This document shows, in pieces, positions 17,739 through 26,719 of a stretch of DNA of 64,000 bases (its first letter is position 1; every line of letters starts with the position of its first letter). Source of the stretch: an uncultured Lachnospiraceae bacterium (GTDB taxonomy: Bacteria; Bacillota; Clostridia; Lachnospirales; Lachnospiraceae). The stretch is taken from assembly GCA_910584915.1 (NCBI GenBank), contig CAJUDM010000001.1:243592-307591 (forward strand), read 5' to 3'. Both the position numbers and the translations under genes were made by a program. The notes beneath the pieces were generated by a model that was not told the origin of the DNA, did not search any database, and worked only from the letters and a program-made list of their open reading frames with translations.

Positions 17739-17904
17739 TGTAACCGTTCTGCCCGCGCCATTCGCAAAGGCACCATCGGTGCTTTCTCGCTGCTGGCGCA
17801 GCTAACTTTGCTCATAGACGGGCGCTCCACTCATCCTCAGCAAGATGTGCTCATTCATGCAAGCATGATTCGCCCATCATGTTGAGGATGGCAGAACTGT
17901 TACA
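17739..17904. mobile_element. MITE-like 166-bp element with 15-bp terminal inverted repeats
   Basis: TGTAACCGTTCTGCC (17739-17753) and, on the other strand, TGTAACAGTTCTGCC (17904-17890) match at 14 of 15 positions. A 12-mer TGTTACACYAAA occurs as a near direct repeat at 17726-17737 and 17898-17909. The right half folds into a long hairpin: CATCCTCAGCAAGATG against CATCATGTTGAGGATG (14 of 16), with an inner TCATGC-AA-GCATGA. No transposase is encoded. The right end abuts the glmM stop codon (17905-17907). Confidence 0.6.
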
Positions 17905-19254
17905 CTAAAACATAATATCCTGGATCAGGTTCGCCAGCTTCTGCGCCTCCCTGTTGATCTGTTCCTGGTCTTTCCCCTCTATCATAACTCTTACGAGCGG
18001 TTCCGTTCCGCTGGGACGGATCAGCACTCTGCCCTCTCCCGCAAATTTCTCTTCCAGCTTCGCGATGGCGGAAGAAATTTCCGGATACTCCATATAGTGC
18101 TCTTTTTTGTGGTTTGCCACTTTCGCGTTTATCAGAGCCTGCGGCAGTACCTGCATGATCGATGCCAACTCAGACAACGATTTGCCTGTCTCCACCATGA
18201 CCTGGAGCAAGTGAAGCGCACTGAGCAGGCCGTCACCTGTTGTATTTTCATCCAGAAAGATGATATGTCCCGACTGCTCTCCGCCGAGGCTCGCATGGAT
18301 CTCGCGCATCCGCTCTAACACATATCTGTCCCCGACCTTCGTCGTCTCCATGTGGATCCCGTTCTCCTTTGCCATCAGTGTAAAGCCGAGGTTGGACATT
18401 ACTGTCACCACGATCGTGTCCTGTTTCAGTTTGCCCTGTCCCTTCATATGGTTGCCGATGATCGCCATGATCTCATCGCCGTCCACGATCTTTCCGTTCT
18501 CATCCACCGCCAGCATTCTGTCGGCATCCCCGTCAAACGCCAATCCCAGGTCTGCCTTCTCATAAACAACTCTGGCCTTCAATTCACTCATATGGGTGGA
18601 ACCGCAGTTGGCGTTGATATTCGTGCCGTCCGGCATATTGTGGATCGGGACCACATTGGCGCCGAGCTCCCTGAGCGCTTCCACCGATGTGTAAAAAGCC
18701 GCTCCCTCCGCACAGTCCACTACGATCTTCAGGCCTGTCAGATCCACACCCACAGACTGGATCGCATGGTTGATATACTCTTCCCTGGCATCGGTACGGT
18801 ACTTTATCTTGCCCACACCGGGACCGATCGGAAATTTGATGCCTGTCATGCCGCCGCGGATCACCGCCTCGATCTCATCCTCCAGTTCATCCGGCAGTTT
18901 ATATCCGTTCCCGTTGAAAAACTTGATACCGTTAAACTCCACCGGATTGTGGGACGCCGAGATCACAACGCCGGCATCCACCTTATATTTTCTTGTCAGA
19001 TACGCCACCGCCGGTGTCGGTATCACGCCCACATAGACACAGTTCGCCCCGACCGAGCATGCCCCTGCCATCAGCGCGTTCGCCAGCATATCTCCGGAAA
19101 TCCTCGTGTCGCATCCAACCATGATCGTCGGCTTATGTTCCGTCTCCTTTGTCAGGACGTAAGCTCCCGCCTGGCCGAGCTGCATCGCCAAGAGCGGTGT
19201 CAGCTCCTCGTTCGCAACTCCTCTCACTCCGTCTGTTCCAAATAATCTTCCCAT
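17905..19254 (-). CDS. glmM: Phosphoglucosamine mutase
   Basis: Converts glucosamine-6-phosphate to glucosamine-1-phosphate for peptidoglycan precursors. The start is set at ATG 19254 (MGRLFGTDGVRG, the invariant N-terminus), giving 449 residues, the family norm. The longer open frame to 19290 adds residues not found in the family. The catalytic serine is residue 101 in VISASHNP, followed by the metal loop DGDADRM and the phosphate-binding loop RPSGTEPLVRVM. It closes the conserved cdaA-cdaR-glmM order; GlmM is known to bind and restrain CdaA in several Firmicutes. The stop codon abuts an inserted repeat element. Confidence 0.95.
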   Translation of the reverse strand: MGRLFGTDGVRGVANEELTPLLAMQLGQAGAYVLTKETEHKPTIMVGCDTRISGDMLANALMAGACSVGANCVYVGVIPTPAVAYLTRKYKVDAGVVISASHNPVEFNGIKFFNGNGYKLPDELEDEIEAVIRGGMTGIKFPIGPGVGKIKYRTDAREEYINHAIQSVGVDLTGLKIVVDCAEGAAFYTSVEALRELGANVVPIHNMPDGTNINANCGSTHMSELKARVVYEKADLGLAFDGDADRMLAVDENGKIVDGDEIMAIIGNHMKGQGKLKQDTIVVTVMSNLGFTLMAKENGIHMETTKVGDRYVLERMREIHASLGGEQSGHIIFLDENTTGDGLLSALHLLQVMVETGKSLSELASIMQVLPQALINAKVANHKKEHYMEYPEISSAIAKLEEKFAGEGRVLIRPSGTEPLVRVMIEGKDQEQINREAQKLANLIQDIMF

Positions 19255-19330
19255 CTTTTCCAACGCCTTTCCATATTGTAAAGCTCTCATAATCCGGGTA
19301 CCCGCCCTTTATATGTACTCTTTCAATATT

Positions 19331-20659
19331 CTATTCTTCCTCGTCTCCTCCGGTTACCCCCGACACAATTAACGTCGCTGTGACCGGCCTGTCAACCCGT
19401 GTATACTCCGGATTGTTAAACTGCAGAGTTGCCAGATATCTTCCCGGTATCAGTTCCCGCACACCCTGTTCCTGCGCCCAGGCGGCAACATCCAATACCG
19501 CCTCAAGGCCGCTTTCCCCGACAGTTCCCATAGCGGATCGGATTCCAGTGAGTTCCACCGTATATTCCTCCTCCAGTCCGTCTAATCGGCATTCCAGTCC
19601 TTCCGGTATATTCAAAAGTCTAACATCCTCAGATCTCAGAGTATACTCCGTCGTCGTCTCACGCTCCACGCCCACCGTCACATTCACCGGCATACTGCCG
19701 CTCTTATCTGCAAGTATCACATTCTCCGGCAGATAGTCGCAGATATCGATCTTCGTTGTCATATCCTCACTTATCTCCGAAACATCGATCGCCTCCGGCG
19801 GGATCACGATCTCATTGCAGGCATTCAGCGCGGAACGCCGTCCCGCAATCTTCACTGTCTGCACATCGCTCGCCACAACCCCTGTCAATCCGAACCCTTC
19901 CGCGGGATCTCCTTCCACCTCAAACCGCAGCGGCACATCCTTCGTGGAGAGTATCTCTATAGTGATCATGACATTTTCCGGATTTCTGGTCAGCGTGCTG
20001 CCCTCCACCTCGTTGCCCTCCGCATCGTACAGACGCACCGGCACACTGGTCGTAATATCGCTGGTAAACTCCGAAAGTGTGCTCATATCTATATTGATGA
20101 CTGCCGAATCCACCCTGTTCACAATGGATTCCGCACCTGCCACCCTCACAAGGTTCTGATCCGTCGACACATTTCCGACCACATACCCTTCCGGAGCATC
20201 TCCGGTCACATTGGTCTTCAGCACTTTCTGCACATTCTTTTTATTTTCAATACTGATCCGCATACTGTCCGCGCTGCCGCGGATATCGCTTACCTTGCTG
20301 CCCACCTTGGGCACCGAAAAATCCACCTGTAAAATATTTAAGCTGTTGAGCGTATTCATGTCCGCCGTCGCCACGATGTCAGACTTATTGATATTTTCAC
20401 CGACCGAACGGGGCGCATAGACTGTTACCCTGGAGATAACATCCGTACCATCCAACACCTCATAGATCATGCCCTGATTCGTGATCACATCCGCGTTTTT
20501 TATCGTCACCGGCACATCGAGAAAAGTCCAGCGTACAACAGGGTCATCTATATTCACCACCAGAAGCCACAATCCGACCGCAAGCAGGAAGGAGACTATC
20601 TTCAGCCCGAGATTCCTGGTCAGCCTTCTGGACAGTTTTACTTTCTCTTTTTTATTCAT
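19331..20659 (-). CDS. cdaR: CdaR, YbbR-domain regulator of CdaA
   Basis: 442 residues: short cytosolic tail, one membrane helix (LGLKIVSFLLAVGLWLLVVN, about residues 17-36) and a long extracytoplasmic part of repeated YbbR beta domains. The VPVTIKN-type repeat start recurs four times (near 47, 130, 215 and 305). It binds the diadenylate cyclase CdaA and tunes c-di-AMP synthesis. Its ATG overlaps the cdaA 3-prime end by 8 bases, and glmM follows 76 bp later. Confidence 0.9.
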   Translation of the reverse strand: MNKKEKVKLSRRLTRNLGLKIVSFLLAVGLWLLVVNIDDPVVRWTFLDVPVTIKNADVITNQGMIYEVLDGTDVISRVTVYAPRSVGENINKSDIVATADMNTLNSLNILQVDFSVPKVGSKVSDIRGSADSMRISIENKKNVQKVLKTNVTGDAPEGYVVGNVSTDQNLVRVAGAESIVNRVDSAVINIDMSTLSEFTSDITTSVPVRLYDAEGNEVEGSTLTRNPENVMITIEILSTKDVPLRFEVEGDPAEGFGLTGVVASDVQTVKIAGRRSALNACNEIVIPPEAIDVSEISEDMTTKIDICDYLPENVILADKSGSMPVNVTVGVERETTTEYTLRSEDVRLLNIPEGLECRLDGLEEEYTVELTGIRSAMGTVGESGLEAVLDVAAWAQEQGVRELIPGRYLATLQFNNPEYTRVDRPVTATLIVSGVTGGDEEE

Positions 20660-21530
20660 TCTTTGCCCTTCCTTTCCAGATAATGCGTCTCTTCTCCTCC
20701 ACCACTTTATCCTGAATCTCAGAAAGGAACTCCCTCAGTTCATCCGCCGTAAGCCCCCTGTGAAGCCTTCCGCCGTAAGCCACGCTGATCTTTCCCGTCT
20801 CCTCCGAAACAATGACAGTCATGGAATCCGTCGCCTCCGAAATGCCGACGCCCGCCCTGTGCCTCGTCCCGAGTTCCTTGCTCAGCAGCATATTATCGGA
20901 GAGCGGCAGATAACATGTCGCGGATACGATCCTGTCGCCCCGCACGATGACAGCGCCGTCATGGAGCGGCGTGTTATGTTCAAAAATATTGATCAGCAGC
21001 TGATTCGACACCAGTGCGTCCACATCTATTCCCGTCTTTTCATAGTCTGCCAGAGACTGTTTATGTTCCACCACGATCAATGCGCCGGTCTTTACCTTCC
21101 CCATCTCCACACAGGCCTTCACGATCTCGTTGATCGTCCTGTCGGAAAATCTTGCGCTCACAGAGGCCTTCAGCATATCCAGCGAAAACAGGCCGGCAAT
21201 AATATTTTTCTGTCCCAGATTCTCCAGCGCTTTCCGCAGCTCCGGCTGCAGGATCACCACCATCGCGATCACCGCCAGGGAAATCAGCCTTTCCGCTATC
21301 CACAGGATCGTGGTCATCTCCATAAAAAAGGCAACCAAAAGAAAGGCGCCTATCACAAGTACTCCCCTGAGAAGCGCCCACGCCCTGGTCTCCTTCACCC
21401 ACACAAGGATCGCGTAGATCATCACGGTTATGATGACGATCTCAACGATATCTGTCCGGGTGACCGCATTTAATGAGGGTATATAAAGATTTTCCATATA
21501 TCTGCTGACTGTAGCTGACAATTCATGCAT
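20652..21530 (-). CDS. cdaA: Diadenylate cyclase CdaA
   Basis: Makes c-di-AMP from two ATP at the membrane. 292 residues: three N-terminal helices (about 25-90), then the DAC domain with LHDGAVIV (DGA motif) and GTRHRAGVG (RHR motif), both intact. The basic tail is short. It heads the cdaA-cdaR-glmM unit that couples potassium/osmotic signalling to wall synthesis. Two conserved membrane proteins lie just upstream on the same strand, so the transcript may be longer. Confidence 0.95.
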   Translation of the reverse strand: MHELSATVSRYMENLYIPSLNAVTRTDIVEIVIITVMIYAILVWVKETRAWALLRGVLVIGAFLLVAFFMEMTTILWIAERLISLAVIAMVVILQPELRKALENLGQKNIIAGLFSLDMLKASVSARFSDRTINEIVKACVEMGKVKTGALIVVEHKQSLADYEKTGIDVDALVSNQLLINIFEHNTPLHDGAVIVRGDRIVSATCYLPLSDNMLLSKELGTRHRAGVGISEATDSMTVIVSEETGKISVAYGGRLHRGLTADELREFLSEIQDKVVEEKRRIIWKGRAKNE

Positions 21531-21602
21531 AGCTTTGTTCTTCCCTTCCTGCCTTTCCTACATTAAGATGCGATTCAGGGGAAGAAAGTTTGAAAGCGGA
21601 TT

Positions 21603-22550
21603 TTAATGGCTTTTCTTCTTTTTCCTCTGGGTATTGATCTTTTTTACCGTCTTCTCCGGCTTGGAGAGTATCACTTTCGGAACAGCCTTCACATAATAAT
21701 AGTATTCATCATCCTCGAACTGCACATTCTCCGTCCTGCTGTAATCCATCTGAAACATCACAAATTCCACAACGCCGGCAATCCCCGCGCTGATTATACT
21801 CCCCAGTATGATTCCTATTGTGGAAACCTCCGCATCCATCAGCAGAGCGCCAAGCAACAGCACCACCATCTGTGATATCGTACCCGCTATGATCGCTATC
21901 GTCCAGCTGTGGTCTATGGACAGCCTGCGGATCACATAAACTATGATCACAGTCAGGGCAAACGCCGCTATCACCACCGCCATCGTCTTGTTTTTTAGAA
22001 ATCCGTCCACGACATACCGGAATCGTCCCGCCATATCCTCGGCTTCAAACGCGCTCAGTCCCGATACATTTCCCGCCACATAACTCACCATATAGTAGAC
22101 GACAACCCCGCATGCCACCGCCACCGCCGAGACCGGCGATGCCAGGAGCCCCGCACAGACCGGGATCACATACGGTATCTTCAGGTAAAAAAACATCGGC
22201 ACAAGAAGTACGATCACCGCGTCCTTCGGTGCAAAACGAAAATACACCAGTGCCAGGATCAGAAACAGGATCAGCGCCACCAGAGCGCACTCCAATGACA
22301 GCGCATACATATGCAGCAGGATAAATCCCGCCGCGCATATGATAATGAAATTCAACGGCAAAAAGGAACTCATCAGCGCCGCCACCAACACGATGGACAT
22401 ATTGTCTATCTTCTCCATATAACCCATGGACGAATTGATCATAATGAACACGATCAGAGCCAGTAAAAATTTCCCCAACGGTTTTAAATATATTTCATAC
22501 CTTCCGACAAATGTCTTCAGTGTCTCTTTTGCTAACAATAACTGCGTCAT
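21603..22550 (-). CDS. Conserved membrane protein of unknown function upstream of cdaA
   Basis: Unrecognised. From ATG 22550 (AAAGGA about seven bases upstream) it has 315 residues, with about nine to ten hydrophobic helices and a cytosolic C-terminus: acidic-tyrosine patch FEDDEYYYYVKAVPK and a very basic end KKINTQRKKKKSH. The TTG at 22565 that extends the frame overlaps the previous stop and has a poorer ribosome site. It lies between a small membrane protein (overlapping by no more than a few bases) and cdaA (72 bp), which suggests a link to envelope homeostasis (inference). Confidence 0.8.
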   Translation of the reverse strand: MTQLLLAKETLKTFVGRYEIYLKPLGKFLLALIVFIMINSSMGYMEKIDNMSIVLVAALMSSFLPLNFIIICAAGFILLHMYALSLECALVALILFLILALVYFRFAPKDAVIVLLVPMFFYLKIPYVIPVCAGLLASPVSAVAVACGVVVYYMVSYVAGNVSGLSAFEAEDMAGRFRYVVDGFLKNKTMAVVIAAFALTVIIVYVIRRLSIDHSWTIAIIAGTISQMVVLLLGALLMDAEVSTIGIILGSIISAGIAGVVEFVMFQMDYSRTENVQFEDDEYYYYVKAVPKVILSKPEKTVKKINTQRKKKKSH

Positions 22551-22561
22551 TGGATATCCTT

Positions 22562-22954
22562 TCAAGATTCTTCATGATACATGGCGCTTAACGCTTTCAA
22601 TCCGCCATAATATTTTTTCAGATTCTTCTTTGCCTTTGTATAACGGTATGCATACACCAGATAAGTGATCACAGCATACCCTATCACAAGTATCAGATAG
22701 CGGGTGAGCAGCATTTTCGCATACTCTATCCAATCGGTCTGATACAGGTTTTTCAAAAAGCTCTCCATATTGTAGAAAACATAGCCCGCGTAAAAAATGC
22801 AGGCCGCTATCGTCATTGAGATAACGCTCTTGAGCATCTCCGCACCGAGATAATCTCCACGAAAATAGTTTGAAACAGCGATATCCTTTTTTCCGCTGCC
22901 GTCTTCATAAGCCTGTAGCCCGGTCATCAGTATCACCCTCTCTTCACGGATCAT
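22562..22954 (-). CDS. Small two-helix membrane protein of unknown function
   Basis: 130 residues from ATG 22954, which has AAGGAGG nine bases upstream; the upstream frame extension to 22999 lacks a site. A soluble N-terminal 45 residues are followed by two hydrophobic helices (around ISMTIAACIFYAGYVFY and YLILVIGYAVITYLVYAY) and a basic tail. Its stop lies just before the start of the next membrane protein, so they are probably co-translated and may act together. No family recognised. Confidence 0.75.
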   Translation of the reverse strand: MIREERVILMTGLQAYEDGSGKKDIAVSNYFRGDYLGAEMLKSVISMTIAACIFYAGYVFYNMESFLKNLYQTDWIEYAKMLLTRYLILVIGYAVITYLVYAYRYTKAKKNLKKYYGGLKALSAMYHEES

Positions 22955-23010
22955 ACGTCTGCCTCCTTCCCGCATATACAGAAAATGCGTCTTTACCATC
23001 CTCCCTCTTT

Positions 23011-23418
23011 TTACTGGAGGAATCGCATTTTGGGATTTTCCTTGGGATCTTTTCCTTTCTGGGGAGTCTCCTTTTTCTTTTTCGGTATCGCGCTGCTTAA
23101 GTTCTCCGTCATCTCCGCCTTACATTTTGCGCAGAACCTGCCGGTGGCGATGACTGCACCGCATTTTTCGCAGGTGATCCCCGTCACTCCCTCACTGCTG
23201 AACTCAAGCCGCTCCTCCCGTACCCACTGCCTCACCTGCTGGGCATCAATTTCACAGTTCTCGACCACATCGTGGATCGTAGCGCCTCTGTTGTCCTGTA
23301 CATATTTTTTTACTTCCTGAAATTTCTTCTCCAGTGCGTCCTTACACGCCGGGCAGACCGGAGCCCCCGACCAGTAATTGAATAACTTTCCGCACTTTTT
23401 GCAATTCCTGACGTTCAT
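23011..23418 (-). CDS. yvyF: YvyF-like flagellar operon protein (zinc ribbon)
   Basis: 135 residues with two zinc-binding clusters: CKKCGKLF ... CPAC at residues 6-24 and CEKCGAV ... CAKC near 90-105. An HTH-like helical segment lies between (DAQQVRQWVREERLEF). This matches the flagellar operon protein family found beside comF and flgM in Bacillus; comF follows here too, 23 bp before. The exact role is unknown, thought to be regulatory for flagellar genes. AGGAGG precedes the ATG. The C-terminus is basic and disordered. Confidence 0.85.
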   Translation of the reverse strand: MNVRNCKKCGKLFNYWSGAPVCPACKDALEKKFQEVKKYVQDNRGATIHDVVENCEIDAQQVRQWVREERLEFSSEGVTGITCEKCGAVIATGRFCAKCKAEMTENLSSAIPKKKKETPQKGKDPKENPKMRFLQ

Positions 23419-23441
23419 GCCGTACCTCCTCAGTCCTGTAT

Positions 23442-24185
23442 CTATAAAAGTTCTTTACCGACCGCTGCGGTAATAAAATATACTTTCTCCACCCCGGCAC
23501 TTTTCAGTACCGCCGCACAGGCATCTATCGTGCTCCCTGTCGTATATATATCGTCGATTATGATAACTGTCTTTAATTTTACATCATTTCCTCTTATTTT
23601 AAAAGCCCTTTTCAAATTATTTTGGCGTTCCCTGTCACTGAGCAGTTTCTGGGGCAGTGTATTTTTTACCCTTTTTAAGAGCCTGCTCTTTACCGGGATC
23701 CCGGTCCTTCTGCCCAGTTCCACCGCCAGCGACTCCGCCTGATTATATCCCCGCTCCCGCATCCTCGCCGCATGGATCGGCACCGGTACGAGCGCATCCG
23801 CCCTCCACCCGCGTATCGTTTTTCCAAGCCTCTCCGCGATCTGATCCGCATAAAACCGGGCATACTCCCTTCTTCCCGCATATTTAAAGCGGTACATCGA
23901 TGCAGCCGCGGACTGATAGGTAAACAGTCCCCTCCCCCGCTCAAATCTGTGTATAACAAGGCGGCAGCCCCTGCAATATTCCTCCCTTTCATCCGCAATG
24001 TGCTTTCCGCACTTCAGACATACAGGCGCCTTCACCAGCGTGAACTTTTCCCCGCACGCCGGACAGATCAGTCCGGGAAGCGGCACCGGTTTATCACACG
24101 CGGGGCATCTGGGCGGAAATACGATATCCAACACTCTCTCCCGGATTTTTCCCACTCTCCGGTAACTGTTTTTCATTTTTCTCAT
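23442..24185 (-). CDS. comF: ComF family phosphoribosyltransferase-like protein
   Basis: 247 residues. The N-terminal zinc part has CPAC, CPACG, CLKCG and CRGC pairs (residues 25-75). The C-terminal type I phosphoribosyltransferase fold has VIIIDDIYTTGSTIDAC, the PRPP loop. ComF is needed for DNA uptake in naturally competent bacteria, together with ComFA helicase (not here); in Clostridia it is usually kept beside recD2 and yvyF as in this window. A ribosome site GGAGGGAAAGG precedes the start. Confidence 0.9.
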   Translation of the reverse strand: MRKMKNSYRRVGKIRERVLDIVFPPRCPACDKPVPLPGLICPACGEKFTLVKAPVCLKCGKHIADEREEYCRGCRLVIHRFERGRGLFTYQSAAASMYRFKYAGRREYARFYADQIAERLGKTIRGWRADALVPVPIHAARMRERGYNQAESLAVELGRRTGIPVKSRLLKRVKNTLPQKLLSDRERQNNLKRAFKIRGNDVKLKTVIIIDDIYTTGSTIDACAAVLKSAGVEKVYFITAAVGKELL

Positions 24186-24245
24186 ATAGCACCTTTCCCT
24201 CCCCGGGCGCAGATGCTCTCTTATATGATTCTTCCCATGATAATA

Positions 24246-26528
24246 TCACGTTCCCTCCGCTGCCAGTTCTCTCACCCTTTTGCCCAGCGAAGTATATCTG
24301 CGGTTCCCCTCCGCATTGTCTATCATCTCCTGCAGTGTCCTGGAGGATCCCAGGATCGTGACACAGTTTCTCGCCCTTGTCACTGCCGTATACAGAAGAT
24401 TCCTGTTAAAGAGCAGTTTGGGTCCTGACAGGACAGGCAGCACCACCGCCGGATATTCGGAACCCTGCGACTTATGGATCGTCACCGCATAGGCGAGTTC
24501 CAATTCGTCCACCCCTGTGAAAGGATATGTCACACGCCTGTGTTCATCGAATTCCACGACAAGGGTCGCAGCAAAATCGTTGATCTCCCGGATGATCCCC
24601 ATATCTCCGTTAAAAATACCGGTTCCTTTGTCGATCACAATATTGTACTCTGAGACGATCTCCCACTCCAGCTGATAGTTGTTTTTGATCTGCATAACCT
24701 TGTCGCCCACCCGCAGCAGGTCGTCCTTCCCCGTACTGTGTTCCTTTTTGTCCGGCGCTGGCGGGTTCAGATACTGCTGCAGGATCCTGTTCAATGCTTC
24801 CACTCCCAGACTCCCTTTTTTCATCGGTGTCAGCACCTGAATGTCCATCGGAGAGACCTGCACATACCGAGGCAGCATATCCTGCACGAGCTGTACGATA
24901 TGCTTATACATGACATTAATGTCATTTCTTTCCAGAAAGAAAAAATCCCTGCTCTTGTTATCCAACAGAATGCTCTTCCCCTCATTGATCAGGTGGGCAT
25001 TTACCACAATGTCGCTCTCCCCCGCCTGCCTGAATATCCTCTTCAGGATCACCGCCGGAAAAGCTCCGCTCTCTATCAGATCATGGAGCACCTGCCCGGG
25101 TCCTACGCTTGGAAGCTGATCCATATCTCCCACCAGTATCAGCCTCGTCCCCTGCATAAGTGCCCGCAGCAGAGACTGCATCAGAAACAGATCTACCATG
25201 GACATTTCATCCACGATGACCACATCCGCCTCCAGCGGATTATCCGCGTTTTTCTCAAACCTTGCACTGTGTTCGGTATTATCCTCGGAAATGCCTCCGT
25301 TCAATTCCAGAAGGCGGTGGATCGTCCTCGCCTCATAGCCGGTAGCTTCCGTCATCCGCTTTGCCGCTCTTCCCGTCGGAGCCGCCAGCAGGATATCAAG
25401 CCCCTCCTGCTCGAAATAGCGGATCATCGTGTTGATCGTCGTAGTTTTTCCCGTGCCCGGCCCGCCGGACAGGATCAGCACGCCGTGCCTGATGCTCTCC
25501 GACACTGCGCGCCTCTGCAGTTCATCCAGTTCTATTCCCTGCTCTCTCTCCAATCCTCTGATCTTTTTGAGCTGAATCCTCTCCTCCTCCGGCTCCGCCC
25601 GCTCTGCCTCCAGCGCCCTGTTCAGGTCGATCAGCATCCTGGCGCAGTTCATTTCCGCATAATAAAAAGAAGAGACATACACAAGCTTTCCCGATTCCTC
25701 CTTTTTCAGAACCACCTTCTTTTCCATCGCCAGGTTTTCAAGCTGTGTCCCCAGCGTTTCCTCCGGTACGCCGAGCAGGCCGGCGGCCTTTTCCAGAAGC
25801 ATTTCCTCCGGCAGGCAGGAATTCCCCTCCCCCGCCGCCGACTGCAGCGTATAAAACAGCCCGCTGCGGAGCCTGTACTCCGAGTCCACTCTGATGCCGT
25901 TCCTTGCCGCGATCTCATCCGCCCTCTTAAAGCCGATGCCGTTTATATCCTCCGCCAGCTTATAGGGATTTTCCCGCAGTACGCCGTACAGCCCCATCCC
26001 GTATGTCTCATAGACCTTTGCGGCCAGAGTTCCCGAAATACCATGCCTCAGCAAAAAGATCATGGCGTCCCGCAGATCCTTTTTCTCCTCCATCTGAACA
26101 CCGATCTCGCGGGCGATCCGCTCGGAAATTCCCTTTATCTCCGCAAGGCGCTCCGGCTCCTGTTCCATAATGCGAAACGTATCTGTTCCGAATTTCTTTA
26201 CAATGCGGGACGCCAGCGCCGCGCCCACTCCTTTGATCGCGCCTGATCCCAGATACCGCTCTATGCCGACGATATCCTCCGGCTGCACAGAATGGAACGC
26301 CTCCGCCTTAAACTGCCTGCCGTAGAGAGCATGTTCTGTAAAGCTCCCCTGCATCTCCAGGCTCTCCCCCTCATCGACTCCCCGGAACATGCCGACACAG
26401 GTGATCTTATCCCCTTCCGACACAAACGCCAGCACCGTATAACCGTTCGTCTCATTCTGATATATGATATGCTCTACATAGCCTTTGATCGTCTCCAAAA
26501 CTTCCCGTATTCCGTCCTTTGTATCCAT
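24246..26528 (-). CDS. recD2: ATP-dependent 5-prime to 3-prime DNA helicase RecD2
   Basis: 760 residues, normal for RecD2 (SF1B helicase without RecBC). The N-terminal OB-like part is followed by tandem helix-hairpin-helix motifs (YLGSGAIKGVGAALASRI near 90; GISERIAREIG). Helicase motif I is SGGPGTGKTTTINTM near residue 357, motif II is VIVDEMSMVD, and the C-terminal motif is AYAVTIHKSQGSEYP. Involved in DNA damage tolerance and replication restart in Firmicutes. It follows the two-module GT-C gene by 129 bp and precedes comF by 60 bp. Confidence 0.93.
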   Translation of the reverse strand: MDTKDGIREVLETIKGYVEHIIYQNETNGYTVLAFVSEGDKITCVGMFRGVDEGESLEMQGSFTEHALYGRQFKAEAFHSVQPEDIVGIERYLGSGAIKGVGAALASRIVKKFGTDTFRIMEQEPERLAEIKGISERIAREIGVQMEEKKDLRDAMIFLLRHGISGTLAAKVYETYGMGLYGVLRENPYKLAEDINGIGFKRADEIAARNGIRVDSEYRLRSGLFYTLQSAAGEGNSCLPEEMLLEKAAGLLGVPEETLGTQLENLAMEKKVVLKKEESGKLVYVSSFYYAEMNCARMLIDLNRALEAERAEPEEERIQLKKIRGLEREQGIELDELQRRAVSESIRHGVLILSGGPGTGKTTTINTMIRYFEQEGLDILLAAPTGRAAKRMTEATGYEARTIHRLLELNGGISEDNTEHSARFEKNADNPLEADVVIVDEMSMVDLFLMQSLLRALMQGTRLILVGDMDQLPSVGPGQVLHDLIESGAFPAVILKRIFRQAGESDIVVNAHLINEGKSILLDNKSRDFFFLERNDINVMYKHIVQLVQDMLPRYVQVSPMDIQVLTPMKKGSLGVEALNRILQQYLNPPAPDKKEHSTGKDDLLRVGDKVMQIKNNYQLEWEIVSEYNIVIDKGTGIFNGDMGIIREINDFAATLVVEFDEHRRVTYPFTGVDELELAYAVTIHKSQGSEYPAVVLPVLSGPKLLFNRNLLYTAVTRARNCVTILGSSRTLQEMIDNAEGNRRYTSLGKRVRELAAEGT

Positions 26529-26639
26529 ACTGTTTTCTGTTTTTCCACCGTTGCCAGTCTTCTGTATCAGCCCGGCCTTCAGGCTTCAAGACTTCCACAC
26601 CCTGTTTCCTCTGCAAGCCCTGTCCTCACAGAATCCGGT

Positions 26640-26719
26640 CCGCCGCCGGATCTCTCCTCAAGACATCTCCGTAATATTCCCGCCGCCGGATCTCTCCGCA
26701 AAATATCTCCATAAGATCC
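26640..26719. repeat. Tandem 40-bp direct duplication at the end of a membrane-protein gene
   Basis: Copy 1 is 26640-26679 and copy 2 is 26680-26719; both begin with CCGCCGCCGGATCTCTCC and match at about 34 of 40 positions. The unit is not a multiple of three, so the duplication shifts frame at the C-terminus of the overlapping gene. A third degenerate half-copy follows. Confidence 0.6.

Noticed and set aside
17502..17830. Two minus-strand open frames of 71 and 77 codons
   Set aside because: They run through the hairpins and into the MITE-like element and overlap each other in different frames; structure of the DNA explains them better.
24738..26246. 502-codon plus-strand open frame
   Set aside because: It is antisense to recD2, has no family motifs and is rich in residues typical of shadow frames (His, Gln, Arg, Leu). 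Not reported as a gene.
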